Part shown: positions 38,181 through 49,747 of the stretch, in pieces
Layout of the letters: every line of letters starts with the position of its first letter
How positions within the stretch are numbered: position 1 is the stretch's first letter
From: Karalla daura
Lineage: Eukaryota; Chordata; Actinopteri; Chaetodontiformes; Leiognathidae
Direction of reading: 5' to 3'
Assembly (NCBI GenBank): GCA_029224185.1
Contig: CM055211.1
Coordinates: 865,558 to 929,557 of the forward strand
DNA: 64,000 bases
The notes under the pieces: generated by a model
What the model was told of the DNA's origin: nothing
What the model saw: only the letters and a program-made list of their open reading frames with translations
The model's database searches: none
Program-made: the position numbers and the translations under genes

Positions 38181-38298
38181 CAAGGATGCAAGGGTGCGGA
38201 CTGGCAATCAGCCATTAATGTCTGTGGGAGCGCTTTTTTTTTTTTACATTTCTCTCCCCCCTCCCCTCAGTCTCGTGGGGGTCAAGCTTCCGTTGCAC

Positions 38299-38425
38299 TT
38301 AGCCGGGACCTTGCTCCTCCTCCTGCCTCATCCTCTTCCTCAGCTGCTCCCCGATGTCCACCAGGGGGTTCATTTTGGCCGAGAGGGTCTTGGCGGCGTC
38401 GCTGAACCGGCTGGTCTCCGCCTCG
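38299..38425 (-). CDS. slx9: slx9 exon 6 (terminal)
   Basis: 127 nt, acceptor GTTGCAG, ending in TAA at 38301-38299. Encodes EAETSRFSDAAKTL...NPLVDIGEQLRKRMRQEEEQGPG, aligned with human RTRFQELL...SPLVAIGQTL. Confidence 0.9.
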
Positions 38426-41400
38426 CTGCAACGAGAGGGCACGGCACACGGCAAGTGACGGGACTCCGTTTCGGGGCGTGTCAGCTTACGAGAGCGGAAG
38501 GGGGAAAAAAAACGGCAGCTCACAGGAGTTTGCGTTTCTGCGACTGCTTCATCTGGCTGAAATCCGTCGGCTCGGGTCTCTTCACGGGCCTACAGAGAGA
38601 GGAAGACACGGTCACTTGATAGCATGACATAAAGAAAGTTTCATTCATTCGTGCTTTGTACTTACACAGGCCGACACACAGCGAGACCCCAGATCAAGTC
38701 TGCATCATATACTGACCCAATATAAAGTTCCTAAAGTAGTAAAGGTGGTCTTCTTTTATATCTTACCCACAGGTGATTACTACCTTGGTTCCACAAGAAA
38801 ACATACAATAAATTATGCTTATTACGATACTTAAACTTGCTTATTTTAAGCCGAGTCTTCTTTAAACAGTGGAATGTCAGACACCAAAATGCCACTTGCT
38901 CTCGCACATCCACTGTGCTACACAAACACTTATCTTGGATGTTACACAAGTTATTACTATTGTCTGATAAACGATGCGTTTCCTGGTGGGATTTCAGACC
39001 GGAGCTGGACGACATAGCGGCGGACTGAGCCTGTGCTCCACTGGGTGTGCGGACAGGAAGGGGGGGGGGGGGGGGGGAGACAACAAAAAAACTCCCAAAA
39101 AGACAAGGGTGAAGCGACAGCTGTCCGTCCCAAGTCCCAGGTTCCAGGTTCCTCTTTCTCCGAGGCAGCAGACCCTAACCCAAAGCTCGTCACCGTCGAC
39201 CTCGGGCCTCACATTTTGCTCTTCCGGCTCTTGCGGCGGGCGGCCGGCTCCGTGGCGACGAGCTGGGAGAGCTCGGGCAGGGCGTCCGCCAGCGGCCTCA
39301 TGTCGCCCACCACCACCGTGGCCTGCCTCCGGGCCTCCGCCGCCTGCCGCTCCTTGGCCTCTTTGATGGAACTGATCTCTGTAGGGGAGGCAGAGGGGGA
39401 GGGGGAGGGGGGCAGACGTGAACGGGAGTGATAAGCCATCCGGTACCCAGGAACCGCTTTTACCGAGAATAGAGATGGATCGATTGAACGGACGTGGAAA
39501 AAAAGCTTGAAATCGTTAATTTTTTTCCTGTCCACCCCAGAGACCAGTTGGTCGGATTTCTGATTCAGGTGGTACATCAGGTGGAACTTACATTATCATA
39601 ATTATATCTGGAAACAAATGTACTCAAATAAAAGTAGGAGTGCCCCACAAACCACCATACACAACTAAAAGCAAGTACTTTCTTTTAAATCTTTTAAATC
39701 TTAGTTTGTATTAGTGTTATTAGCATTAGTATGTATACATTTACAGTTTTATTGTATTATTGTTATTATTATGCTCAATAGCGCCACTGGCAGTGTTTGT
39801 AAACTACTAGTGTACAAAATCTGATCCTCACCTCAAAAAAAGTGGAAATAAAGTGTGATTTAGTGAACCTTTAATAGAGTTTATCCAAAAGACAATTCAT
39901 AATTTAGCTCATGTTAAACCTAATGTAGTCACATTGTTATTTTATGTATGTGAGATAAGTTCAGTAAAATTCGTTGGATGAAGGTGGACATTATTTGTTC
40001 CTCTCGACCACAAGCCTAAAAAAAAGCAGTTTTTAGCCTATAAAACTGCATAATGGTCACACCATTTGTCCTCAACCCCGTTTCCATGATCTGGAAAAAA
40101 AAAAAAGCCAATATCTCATTCCAATTTGCTTCTGATTCCTGAAAACCGATGGCGACGGAGCCGCTCTTGGGTTTCAGCGAAATCGAGTCACGCGGCCATT
40201 ACCACCTAATTATATGCCCGAGCAGGATAGGTGTCGCGTTACGCGGGGAATTGATTGGCTCAGCAGAAGGGGTACGGTTACTGGCCCCCGATCGCAATTA
40301 TGGGAGATGATGGCGACAGTGATGATGCCGGGTGACGCGGGGGGAAAAGGTGCTACAATTACAGAGGCTCGAAGACGGGCCCCTCAGAGAAACGGCCATC
40401 AGTGTCTGGCCCTCGCCGCAACATTTGGCGCGAGCCTCCTTCCCCTTGTCCAAGTTTCATATACATAAACGTCCTCATCTTTGTTGACGAGGCACATAGA
40501 GCGCGTGAGTGTAATTTTTGCTTTCGGGGAGTGGCATTTACTTTTGAAATAGCAGAAATTTCCTATAGCGAGGCTAAAGTGCTATCTAACACTACACTGC
40601 TTCTACTGTACGGTCTAATACTAATCACTAATATCAGAGCTAGCCTTCGCTAAAATGCTATCTAAGCTAGCCTTCGCTAAAATGCTATCTAAGCTAGCCT
40701 TCGCTAAAATGCCATCTAAGCTAGCCTTCGCTAAAATGCCATCTAAGCTAGCCTTCGCTAAAATGCTATCTAAGCATTTCGATAGTTAGGTAGGGTTCTT
40801 GAACAGAGCATGGCATGCTTAATCCACAACAAAACAAAACATTTATAAGAAGTGACGAGAATCTTTCCACAAATTTCAACATTTATCAGTTAAGAATGAG
40901 AAGAAGAATTTCACGCCATTTCAGACATCCTGCACCCGTGTTTGTTGTTTATAGTCCTAACGCTAATTGTGACTGCAACTGACATTTTTTGATAGGTCAA
41001 TTCATTTTGAAATTCCAAAGCAACTTTTCTTTTAGCTAAAAGACTGTTTTAGCCCTGTGCGGTAGTCCAACTCACTCCCTTTCCTTTGGCCGCCACCAAT
41101 TTCAAGACGTTTTGTTCCACCTTTTGACTTGAAAACCGATCACTTATTCGCTAGTAGCAACTCTGAAAAGAGCTGAAAGACTATCGGTGATATTACTGCG
41201 AACTACATGGTAGTTCGGGGTGTTTGACATGAAATGCCATTCACTCCTCTCGGTTGGACAGAGCAGGTGTAAATCTAGTTTACGTGCGAAGTGTCACGAG
41301 GTAACATAGGCTGTGACACAAGGAACAAAACAATATTCTATTTGAAGTGCTGCGACACTTACCTTCGAGCTGCACTCAACACCACATAGACAACAGTGAA

Positions 41401-44400
41401 GTGACATGCTGTTCTAACATGAATCGTGTCTGTCAAAAAAAAACAAAAAATTGTGTGCATTCCAACGTAAGTGCTGGGCGTTGATAGAAACTCACTGTTG
41501 AGCCACCTCTCTCTCCTCTCCTTCATCTTCTCCTTCTTCGACTTGATTCTCTTTTCTTCCGGGCCTGCGGGAACACACGCACAGGACGCGCGTCAGAACC
41601 CGGCGAGACGGTTCTTTCTTTTTTTTTTTTTTCATATAAATGGTGTCCACATTCATTCCAGACTGCCACTCTCCAATGTCAGGGCACCAGAATACACCAC
41701 AATACAGCCTGTGCCAAGCGCTGCACCCTCCGCCCACCCATACGCTCTCTCCCTCGCACCCGCGACCAAACGGAGCAGCAGTTCATCAACATTTGACTAT
41801 TTACAGCATGAAATACCGCAACAGCATGGCTAGAATTAGAAGTACACGTCTCTTTCCGTTTCAAGAAGGAAAAGAAATGGCAAAGTGGGTCAACGTGGTG
41901 GGGGGCACACCGATGGTAAAGTCGCTAGCAAAAGTTTTATCTACGTTCCTGATTTGCGGAAAGAACATCCCGGGGCTGGCAGATGTCCCCCCCCCCCCCC
42001 CCCCGCCACTGTCATTTTATCAGCAACGCCACCTTGAAGTCCCCTGGGGTGAGGATATCCTCGCGGCATAGATATACTGAGGAAATCTGTGTGTGTTTGC
42101 GTGTATCTGAGAGAGAGAGAGAGAGAGAGAGAGAAAGCAAGAGCGAGAGAGAGCCAGGATAAATAGAAGAGTGACAAACAGCAGGTAATGATGCAGATCT
42201 AGAGCTCTGATTAATATTCAGTTCTTTTTCTTCTCTTTATTTTGGTACAAATGCAAAATGAATGCCGTTTGATTTGGGAAATAAAAGAAAAAAAAAGGAC
42301 ATGGACAGAGTTAACCTTGTGATATTTCCATTCCATTATATATATATATATATATTTACATATATATATATATCATGATGTCAAAATGTTATACCATAGA
42401 CCTACCATCATCATAAATGAATCTGTTTTTTGTTTCTTTTATTTCCTCAATCAGGGTCAATAATAAACAATGACAGGATTCAAAACAAAAGAAAAAGCAG
42501 CAGCGCAGCTACTACCAAAGAGCTATTGGCACTTGGAATGATCGACTCGTTACGTCTCCGGGGTCAGATCTGCGGCGCTGCGTTACGGTGGCCTGGAGGC
42601 AACGGTTGGAATCAACGCGGCGGTTGATTTATGACAAAATGACCGGGGGTTCATTTCTGCTGAAGAGTTCAGGAAAGTATGGATTTCCTTCCCGGGAAAA
42701 ATCAAAAGTTTAGTGCGACATTTGCCACAAATTGAACAACCTCTTGTCGTGTATATTTAAAAAAAAAAGAAACATTACCGGGGACTTTTTACCTCCTTTT
42801 TAGCTCACTTTCCCTCATCGTTGAATTCTCCGACCTGCATGCCTCCACGTCGAGGCTTTCTTTCTTTCCTCTTTTTTTTTTGGAAATCTCTGTCAATCGA
42901 TTTGCGTGTGTTCCAACTGGGCGGAGGTGGGGGGCGGGAGGCGACCGGGCGCCGCACAGCGCTGGCCTATCGATCCCATTCAGCCCGGCTCGGGGCTGGC
43001 AGGCCGCATCAGCGACACATGGCGCGAGATGTGTCGATCTCACACCAGTGGAGCTTTTTGGTTTTTTCGGGTCGTGACCGAATATTTTGACAGCAACGCA
43101 TAAACGATAAACAAGCTCTGGGATACAAGTTCATTTGAAGTTTCTGATGGGACATTCAACACCAACTAACCCTTAACCCTAATAGGGCTAGGCCCCGTAC
43201 GGTGAATGCAACCTTTGAAATGTAATGCAATGCAATTGCAAGTGCAATTATCACTTGTTGGAGCACTTCTTTTCTGCATTTCTTGAGTGCAACATCCCCA
43301 ACTATATATATTTATAGGGATATATAGGGATATATATTTAGAGAATGAATTTTATGACACGGCAGTTTTTGGGGTCATTTCACAGACCCTGATGCCCTCA
43401 TTACGGCGAAGCTTCGGCAGTGTGCCTGCACTTCCTTTGTGCTTTTTTTTTTCCTCCAAATATTGCCGGTAATGGGTGAATACTCACATTGCAGAAATGC
43501 TTCACTACATCTTAAAACAATAATCATTCGGATGACAACTAGGAATACTGTCAGGCAATTAACTTGGTGAAGATGCTGGTAAAATGCGATTCCTCCCCTG
43601 ACTCCGTCTCAAACATATAAATCTGGATGTATATGAACTTCCACAGCTGTTTAGCTCTAGGTTCGGGGGAAAAAAGCCATAGCATACAGTCAGAGTGTAG
43701 TTGCCAGACAAGCATAAGTTATTACCAGCATCTAAGGACAAGTCTGGCATCTGAGGGATTGATGAAACCAGTGTTCCATAGCTTCTACATTCACACCAGA
43801 GAACAGGGGTGAATACTCCATTCGGGCAGTCCTGTTTATTCTTAGGGACGACAAAACAATATGGTGCAAATAATCACAGGTGGAAAGTTTTAGAGTCGGT
43901 GCGCCGGGTCTATCTTCCCTCCATCTGTAGGCAAGCCGGAGGATGCTGTTCAGACAGGCACGCTATCTTTCAGACTCTCCACGCTCCAGAGATCCTGGCG
44001 GGCCTTTATCTGCCACCGCAGCGCGAAAAACAACAGAAGTGTTCCTGCTGCCGCTGCAGCAGCACAACAGGCAAAGATAGGCATCTGCTGCTGACTACAA
44101 CTGTGGGTTTCTGTGGAGAAACCCAACCCCTCACGAGTGCATGGGGCGGGGGGGGGGTATATCTATTGTGTTTTGCGGAGGGTGGCTGGGTGGGTGGGGT
44201 GCTTCACCCACCACTCCGATCCCACCGGTGGCATCGTCTTCCCACAGTGAGATGAAAGCGATAGCTGTGATTACGGCTACCCTCCCCCGCCCCTCAGCTA
44301 CCCGCATCTATCCGGACTGTACATTCTGCTAAAACCTTAACCCCAACAACCCCCCCCCCCCCCAAATGATAAATCTATTAGATTTATTATCATTTATTGT

Positions 44401-45805
44401 GTGCCCTGGCTGAGTGAACAGAAATAACTGCATTGCCTACATATATTCACACATTCCAAAGTTGATATACTATGAATATCTACACTGTCGTTCTTGACAT
44501 TAACGCATAGAAAACAATGCGTCGTTTCAGACATCTGGACAGACAGAACACAAGATTCGATTCCAGACCTCTGGTAATACGGCAAATCCATCGGGCCACT
44601 TTTTGATCCACTTTGCAATTTTTAAAAAAATTTCCTTTACTTATTTTGGTCATCCCATTGACCCGTGGATGGTTTGATATCATTGGGATGTTCTACTCAG
44701 GAAAACTAGGCAGCAGATCTGCAACTGGCCTGTGGCGTCTTGCTCAATGCCGCTGCAGCTGCGAGAGGGGGGTTCGAACCCGTGACATTCGGGCAACACG
44801 TCCAGGTACCACACACCCTGAACAGGTCAGAGGGTCTCCAATAGTGTGGGAGGGAAATGAAAAATGAGGAAAAACAATCCAATATTTGCTGTCAGGCCCG
44901 AGGTTACAAATGATTACAAATTCAATACCTATTCGGTTTAGTATTCAGTTCATAATTAGATGTGAAACATCAATCTTAATCACTTGTCAATCCAAGTCAT
45001 GTTGCATTCTAATGACAGCCATAAATATCAAACACTACAGTCACTTAGTCCTCATATGTGTAATTCTAAATGTTGTACGTAATGTGACTGAAAAGGTCAA
45101 ATCCTCAATGACAACTTCAAGAACTTTAAGAAAAACGGCCTCGGGGAGTAATCGATTACTCTTGTCTGATAAAGATCGTTTAAACGCAGAGTTGAGAACC
45201 ATTTGGAGAGCCACGGTGGATATTTTAATTCTCAATCGTTCCGCCGCCATCTCGACTCAACCCAGGGCCATTTACGTTGTCGCAGCACCAGTGAGTTTGC
45301 ACAAACAAACAAGCGTCGCTTCCATTGCGTGCGTGCAGGGATTGTCCCGATGCGCGCGGATGGCTTGCGTTGATGCGAGGGGACCTGACAGCGCTGCGCG
45401 GGCAGGCCGGACCATCAGCGGCTCGACAAATGGGGGGAAAAGTAAGATAAGGACGGAAAAAAAAACCAAAGGGGTCTGAATATGGGAGTGTCACCAGGTA
45501 GAACAGTTTGACAGTCCCTGCCAATTGCCGGAGTGTGATGAGAGGAGGCAGACGCAGAGGGCGAGGGGGAAAAAAGGAGGAGGGTAGTGGGCGGGCAAGA
45601 GGTCTGCAGGGAGCTGACCTCAGAATAAAGAAAGTCGGGGTCTTCCCTCTGGGGTCTGGTAGTGATACGATACCTCTAATTAGACTGCAGACTGAGTGCT
45701 TAGTCAAAGGGCCATAAAGGCTGTCTGATCATGTTCCAATATCCAGACTTAACCCCACAGACTCCAGGACAATGCTTGCTGGTCTTTCAATTCTCATATT
45801 AATTG

Positions 45806-45873
<68 letters not shown>

Positions 45874-45980
45874 ATAGAGAGAGTTTATAATACATACATA
45901 TATAGATAGATGTGTATATAGTTTAACAGTTTTAAAAAAGAGGTTATTTTCAAAGGTGTAATATAAATAAATGAAATTAT

Positions 45981-46016
<36 letters not shown>

Positions 46017-47816
46017 TAGAGAGAGTTTATAATATATACATTTATAGATAGATGTGTATATAGTTTAACAGTTTTAAAAAAAGAGGTTATTTTCAAAGGT
46101 GTAATATAAATAAATGAAATTATAATTGAATACCGTGCATTTCCTTGATCACTCCATTGTTTCCTTTTTCTTAGCACACGCTAAGAAATATTTGGTTTAA
46201 AAAAAAAAAAAGAGAGAGAAAAATGGTTATATTTTACAAATTGGTTAAAAGTGACTGAACGAAAAATAACATTGACTACAGGCGGGTGACTACAAAAGCT
46301 TTGCATCTGAAGCCCATGAACACCCCACACATTGGATGAGACAGAAGTGGCCTCGGTGTCTTCCAGCTGAAGCAAGGAAACACTGATCCAGCTAAAACCG
46401 TTATTTTACGCATGAGCTAAATTTGTACCCCCCCCCCCCCCTCCCCTCCCCATGCTCTATAAATAGCAGCAGGCCGTCGTCTGCCGAGTCCCCATGCAAC
46501 ACTGCGTGCTTAGCAACTCGGCCCACATCCATCACTCCCTTCTCCTGACACCTCCCCAGCCGGAGATGTGCTACCACTGCCCTCATTCCATTTGATTATC
46601 CCTTTTTTTTTGCGCGCACACTCCGATTTCGGAATCATCCTTTCGGAGCGAAGGTCGCAACGAGTGCCTCAAATATCCTCCAAAACCTTTTAATATAATC
46701 AGTGTATGTCTGCTGAAATGATGGTGCAGCACTAAGGCGAGTGTAAACTAAGCGCGCCATCTAGTGGCCGATATCCAAGGCCACACTGAATGTGCTCTTA
46801 TTCCACCTTACACACGTACTTCTAGGCACTAGTGTGACTCGCTCTTTATGGAGTGTTTAAATTGAGATCGGGAAACATCATTTCATGTAACAACAATAAC
46901 AATAACCATAACCTACAGGTGGGGCAGTGTGGACAAGTATATTGAAGTGTATTGCATCAATGAAGACATTTCAGTCTATGAAATAGAGCAAGGTCTGAGT
47001 CAAAACTGAGGTCTTCTTAAGTTAAATATACGTCAGACATAATCATTAAAATTACACATCTCGGTCAACTTGTAATCGAGTCGTTCGACTTGTTATCGTC
47101 GCTGCGGTTGCATCATAAAACAGAATGCACTACACTTTGGACAGGATGGTAGGTGATACAGTATGATATGGTCTATACAGTGAGAACAAATGGACACATA
47201 CCGTATTGGCCAGCATGCCCTCAACCACTGGCCAACTATGAGACTTGACATGTTGCATTAACAAACTATTATATACTATTATAAAGTATTAGAACCACTG
47301 TAATAAATGCACGTGCTCTCATAGGTGCACTGATTGAACAGCGGTCAGGCCTGGCTGGTTTTCAATTAAAGAGAGACAGAGAGAGAGAGACAAGAGAGAG
47401 AATGAGAAAGAGGAAAAGTAAATAAATGAGACAAACTTTAAGAAGATGCTACCTTTCTGTACAGGCAGGCTCACGGCTGTTGGTTCCTCTAGTGTGAGTG
47501 TTTGTACCAGGGCCTCTTTGGGTATTTCAGTGCCAGCGAAGATCCCAGTGGGGAAGGAGCTCTGCGCCACAACCTGTCCGAGTCATAAATTAATATATAT
47601 ATATATACATATATATAAGCACATTCTACGAGTTGTGTCTCGACAGAGTTTTTGTCTGGCTCGAAGTCCTCTCACCTGTTTGAGACTAGAACACAGTTCC
47701 ACGTCCGGAGGCTTCTCCAGACTGGGAGCTAGCACCGGCTGGAGGGGCTGAGGCCGGTCAAACTTCACCGCCTCCTGGTGAATCTTCTGACGGACGTGTT
47801 TGATCTTCCCCACCAT
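38299..47816 (-). CDS. slx9: slx9 (FAM207A) ribosome biogenesis factor, complete, six exons
   Basis: Joined exons: 47816-47676, 47573-47453, 41564-41496, 39378-39213, 38589-38524, 38425-38299. They sum to 690 nt (229 codons plus TAA), close to human FAM207A (about 230 residues), and all phases fit. The protein starts MVGKIKHVRQK. Its centre carries the family block KKEKMKERRERWLNKI and then RRQATVVVGDMRPLADALPEL, and it ends in a basic coiled-coil-like tail with FSDAAKTLSAKMNPLVDIG. Yeast Slx9 takes part in 40S pre-ribosome maturation in the nucleolus; the vertebrate role is inferred from that. The gene lies upstream of adarb1 in the same orientation, as in human. A CTTCCGG ETS-type site lies about 110 bp upstream of the ATG. 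The start is the first ATG and begins as the family does (MGK/MVGK). Confidence 0.93.
38524..38589 (-). CDS. slx9: slx9 exon 5
   Basis: 66 nt, acceptor CTCTGTAG, donor CCT|GTGAGC, phase 2 to 2. Encodes PVKRPEPTDFSQMKQSQKRK, matching the human PRPSELSRMSAAQRQ region. Confidence 0.88.
38590..39212 (-). other. slx9 intron 4
   Basis: Non-coding, 623 nt; contains a 20-bp G run at about 39,059-39,077. Nothing else recognised. Confidence 0.8.
39213..39378 (-). CDS. slx9: slx9 exon 4
   Basis: 166 nt, acceptor CCCCTACAG, donor AAAT|GTGAGG, phase 1 to 2. Encodes KISSIKEAKERQ and the family signature TVVVGDMRPLADALPEL. Confidence 0.92.
39379..41495 (-). other. slx9 intron 3
   Basis: AT-rich intron of 2.1 kb. 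Contains the 27-bp tandem repeat at 40,639-40,773; otherwise no recognisable feature. Confidence 0.8.
40639..40773. repeat. 27-bp tandem repeat, five copies
   Basis: Unit contains GCTAGCCTTCGCTAAAATG and CTATCTAA; copies differ only at one T/C position. Lies in slx9 intron 3. Confidence 0.97.
41496..41564 (-). CDS. slx9: slx9 exon 3
   Basis: 69 nt, acceptor CCCGCAG, donor ACA|GTGAGT, phase 1 to 1. Encodes the conserved basic block SKKEKMKERRERWLN. Confidence 0.9.
42338..42373. repeat. Alternating AT tract
   Basis: Two (AT)n runs separated by TTACATA. Confidence 0.9.
44735..44825 (+). mobile_element. Possible tRNA-derived SINE fragment
   Basis: Contains GGTTCGAACCC, a perfect Pol III B-box-like element, preceded by CTTGCTCAATGCCGCTGCAG. 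No tRNA cloverleaf is apparent, so a decayed SINE fits better than a tRNA gene. Confidence 0.35.
45808..46122. repeat. Two (GT)n arrays each followed by a duplicated 110-bp segment
   Basis: (GT)n at 45,808-45,867 then segment 45,868-45,978; (GT)n at 45,979-46,007 then segment 46,008-46,122. The segments differ at only a few bases, so the array and flank duplicated together. Confidence 0.93.
47453..47573 (-). CDS. slx9: slx9 exon 2
   Basis: 121 nt, acceptor CGGACAG, donor AAG|GTAGCA, phase 0 in and 1 out. Encodes VVAQSSFPTGIFAGTEI...LPVQK; the FPTGIFAGTEI part corresponds to the human INTNIFARTKI region. Confidence 0.88.
47676..47816 (-). CDS. slx9: slx9 exon 1
   Basis: Exactly 47 codons, from ATG (47816) to ...CSSLKQ at donor CAG|GTGAGA, phase 0. 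The intron that follows is only 102 nt. Confidence 0.9.
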
Positions 47817-49734
47817 GTTCGCTGCGATCCACGGGTCTTCACGTTAAACCTAAACTGGACGCGCTTTAGGAAATCAATCGCATCGCCGCTCTCCGGTGAA
47901 GACAGCGTGCAACGTTGTCAATAAACCGGAAGGGTAGCCTCCGTAATTTCAAATTAAAGGACTATTGCTTTTCGTTTTCTTACACCTAGCTACGTTTTTA
48001 CGTTGGCAATCGCGCTTTTATGATTCACACGTGTACTACTAATTATCGCCATGATTATAGCGATTACACAAGTCGCTTGAAGATTTCAATTTAAGTACTT
48101 TTGATTTTACTTTGAAGGTATCCACCACATGTACTTGTTTGAACCACTCTTTACTTTGTTGACAAAGCGTGATCGGTGTCCCCACGATACATGCTCGGTG
48201 GAAAATGGTGCTGCACTTGCCTGAAGTTCCGCTAGGCATACGCGTTGGTAGTGTAAACTTGAGAAAACAATTGTTGACGTGAACAAAAAACAAAAATAAA
48301 CCTGTCGTGCTGGACTGTTTTTATTCAGGACGGACGGATAGATGGATGGACAGAACGTTTGACGTTTCACAAGACACTGTGGACAAAAACTGTGAACACC
48401 CACTCGTTTCATCATTCTATAGTCATCATAACATGATGAAAGTCAACGTGCAATGTGAGCCCCAGTATCTTGAGGGATTGGAGTATAACATAATGCTACA
48501 TAAGCATACATAACATACATAAACTTACACAATCAATCTTTATAGAGACATAAAGCAAACTCAATGTGCTTTACAGCGATTACTGCAATAATGCTGTCTG
48601 CCCTCACATTGGCACTCCCAAGAAAAACCCAGAGGGACAAAAAAAGATTAAAGCTGATTAATAGTGACGGGTAACATGTGAGACGGTCAGGCGGGCACAG
48701 ACAGAGCAGACATACAAATAGAACAGTTTATAGATTATTGGTTACAGGGCCTATACCTAAGGCCTGGCAGGCACCAACAGAGCAGTTTATAGACGCAGAC
48801 AGAGCGTTTCACAGATGATAGATTACGGGCAGCATGATTGTCACATCGATATTAAAGGAAGTCATTTGTCTAGTTTTGATTGGAATTTGATTCATTTGCA
48901 CATGGACTTCAGCAAGCAGTCATTCTTGAGTAGTGTGACTTCTTATTGATGAATTGCAACAAATTAGAGTAAATGTACTTTTTTCCTTATGTGAGCTGGA
49001 GATGGACACCAGCACAGCCCCGTGACACCAGGGGGTCATATTGCGTTTCAAGTGAACATTTTTTCACAAAATACCTCCTTGCGCCATCAACCTTTTCTTT
49101 CTTTTCTTCATTTTCTTGTTCTTTCTTTGGTTCCATCGTTTCTCGAGTAAAGCTGGGTAGAAACTAAATAGTGGTCTGCGCCTCGACAGACGCATCTTCA
49201 GGTGACCATACCCGCGCTGTAGCCACTCAACATGCGGTTCCTGTTTTTCTGCAAGTTTCACCTCATGAAGTAAAGGCACTTTTTAAGTTGTTGTGTGGTA
49301 TGCCACAAAGTAAGCGCGTGGCTCGGTAGTAGCTGAGATATTAAGTGCAGTATACATTTTGTACATTTTGACAAACATGTCCACTCGAGCATCAGCCTCA
49401 GAGCGTAGAACAAATAAGAGCTTTTCTCCATCTTGGGGCACGTTATGGTTACAGAATCAACTAAAAACTCCTCCAGCTTTTGTCATTTTGCGCTACATTC
49501 CTTCGCTTTGCGATCTCTTTGACTTTTCTTTTTACCTTTTAATTTGTTTCTTTTGCTCCACCATCTCTTGACATGTAAAGTAAATTCTTGGAATAAACAC
49601 TAAGCAGTGGAACGCTCTCTTTCCCAGGTTAAAATACAAGGCCTGGGTCATTATAACAGGCCCAGTCAGAGTCCCTCCACCCCTTCATCAGGACGCAGGC
49701 GATCTTGTTCACGCACGCAGCTCTCGGACAGAGA
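47817..49734. other. Intergenic: slx9 promoter side and 3' flank of NLR-A
   Basis: Near 47,923-47,931 lies CCGGAAGGG on the plus strand (CTTCCGG in the slx9 direction), an ETS-family type site common in housekeeping promoters. The stretch 48.3-48.9 kb looks like a decayed interspersed repeat of unknown family. No gene recognised. Confidence 0.45.
47924..47930 (-). promoter_or_regulatory. ETS-type site upstream of slx9
   Basis: CTTCCGG in the direction of slx9 transcription, about 110 bp before its ATG, in TATA-less DNA. Typical of ribosome-biogenesis and other housekeeping promoters; binding is inferred only. Confidence 0.35.
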
Positions 49735-49747
49735 TCACCACTTCCAC
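49735..49747 (-). CDS. NLR-A terminal exon, stops after four codons
   Basis: Acceptor CTCTCGTCAG followed by G TGG AAG TGG TGA, so the protein would end RWKW. In NLR-B the matching exon continues 45 residues. Sequence after the TGA here still resembles that longer tail (VREQD...PDE), suggesting a premature stop rather than a different exon. Confidence 0.6.

Larger units (their letters stand above)
32961..38298. other. Intergenic region between adarb1 and slx9
   Basis: No gene recognised. Holds short (CA)n, a (TA)n tract near 35.2 kb, long G runs at 36.22 and 36.45 kb, and a purine-rich region near 37.79-37.83 kb. Open frames here are short and lack coding character. Confidence 0.5.
41565..47452 (-). 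other. slx9 intron 2 (5.9 kb)
   Basis: Contains poly-C and GA tracts near 41,988 and 42,110, alternating AT at 42,338-42,373, a SINE-like fragment around 44,735-44,825, two (GT)n arrays with a duplicated flanking segment (45,808-46,122) and a poly-C tract near 46,430. No coding exon recognised. Confidence 0.75.

Noticed and set aside
44750..44800. tRNA gene suggested by GGTTCGAACCC
   Set aside because: No acceptor stem or cloverleaf could be formed around it; treated as a SINE-like remnant.
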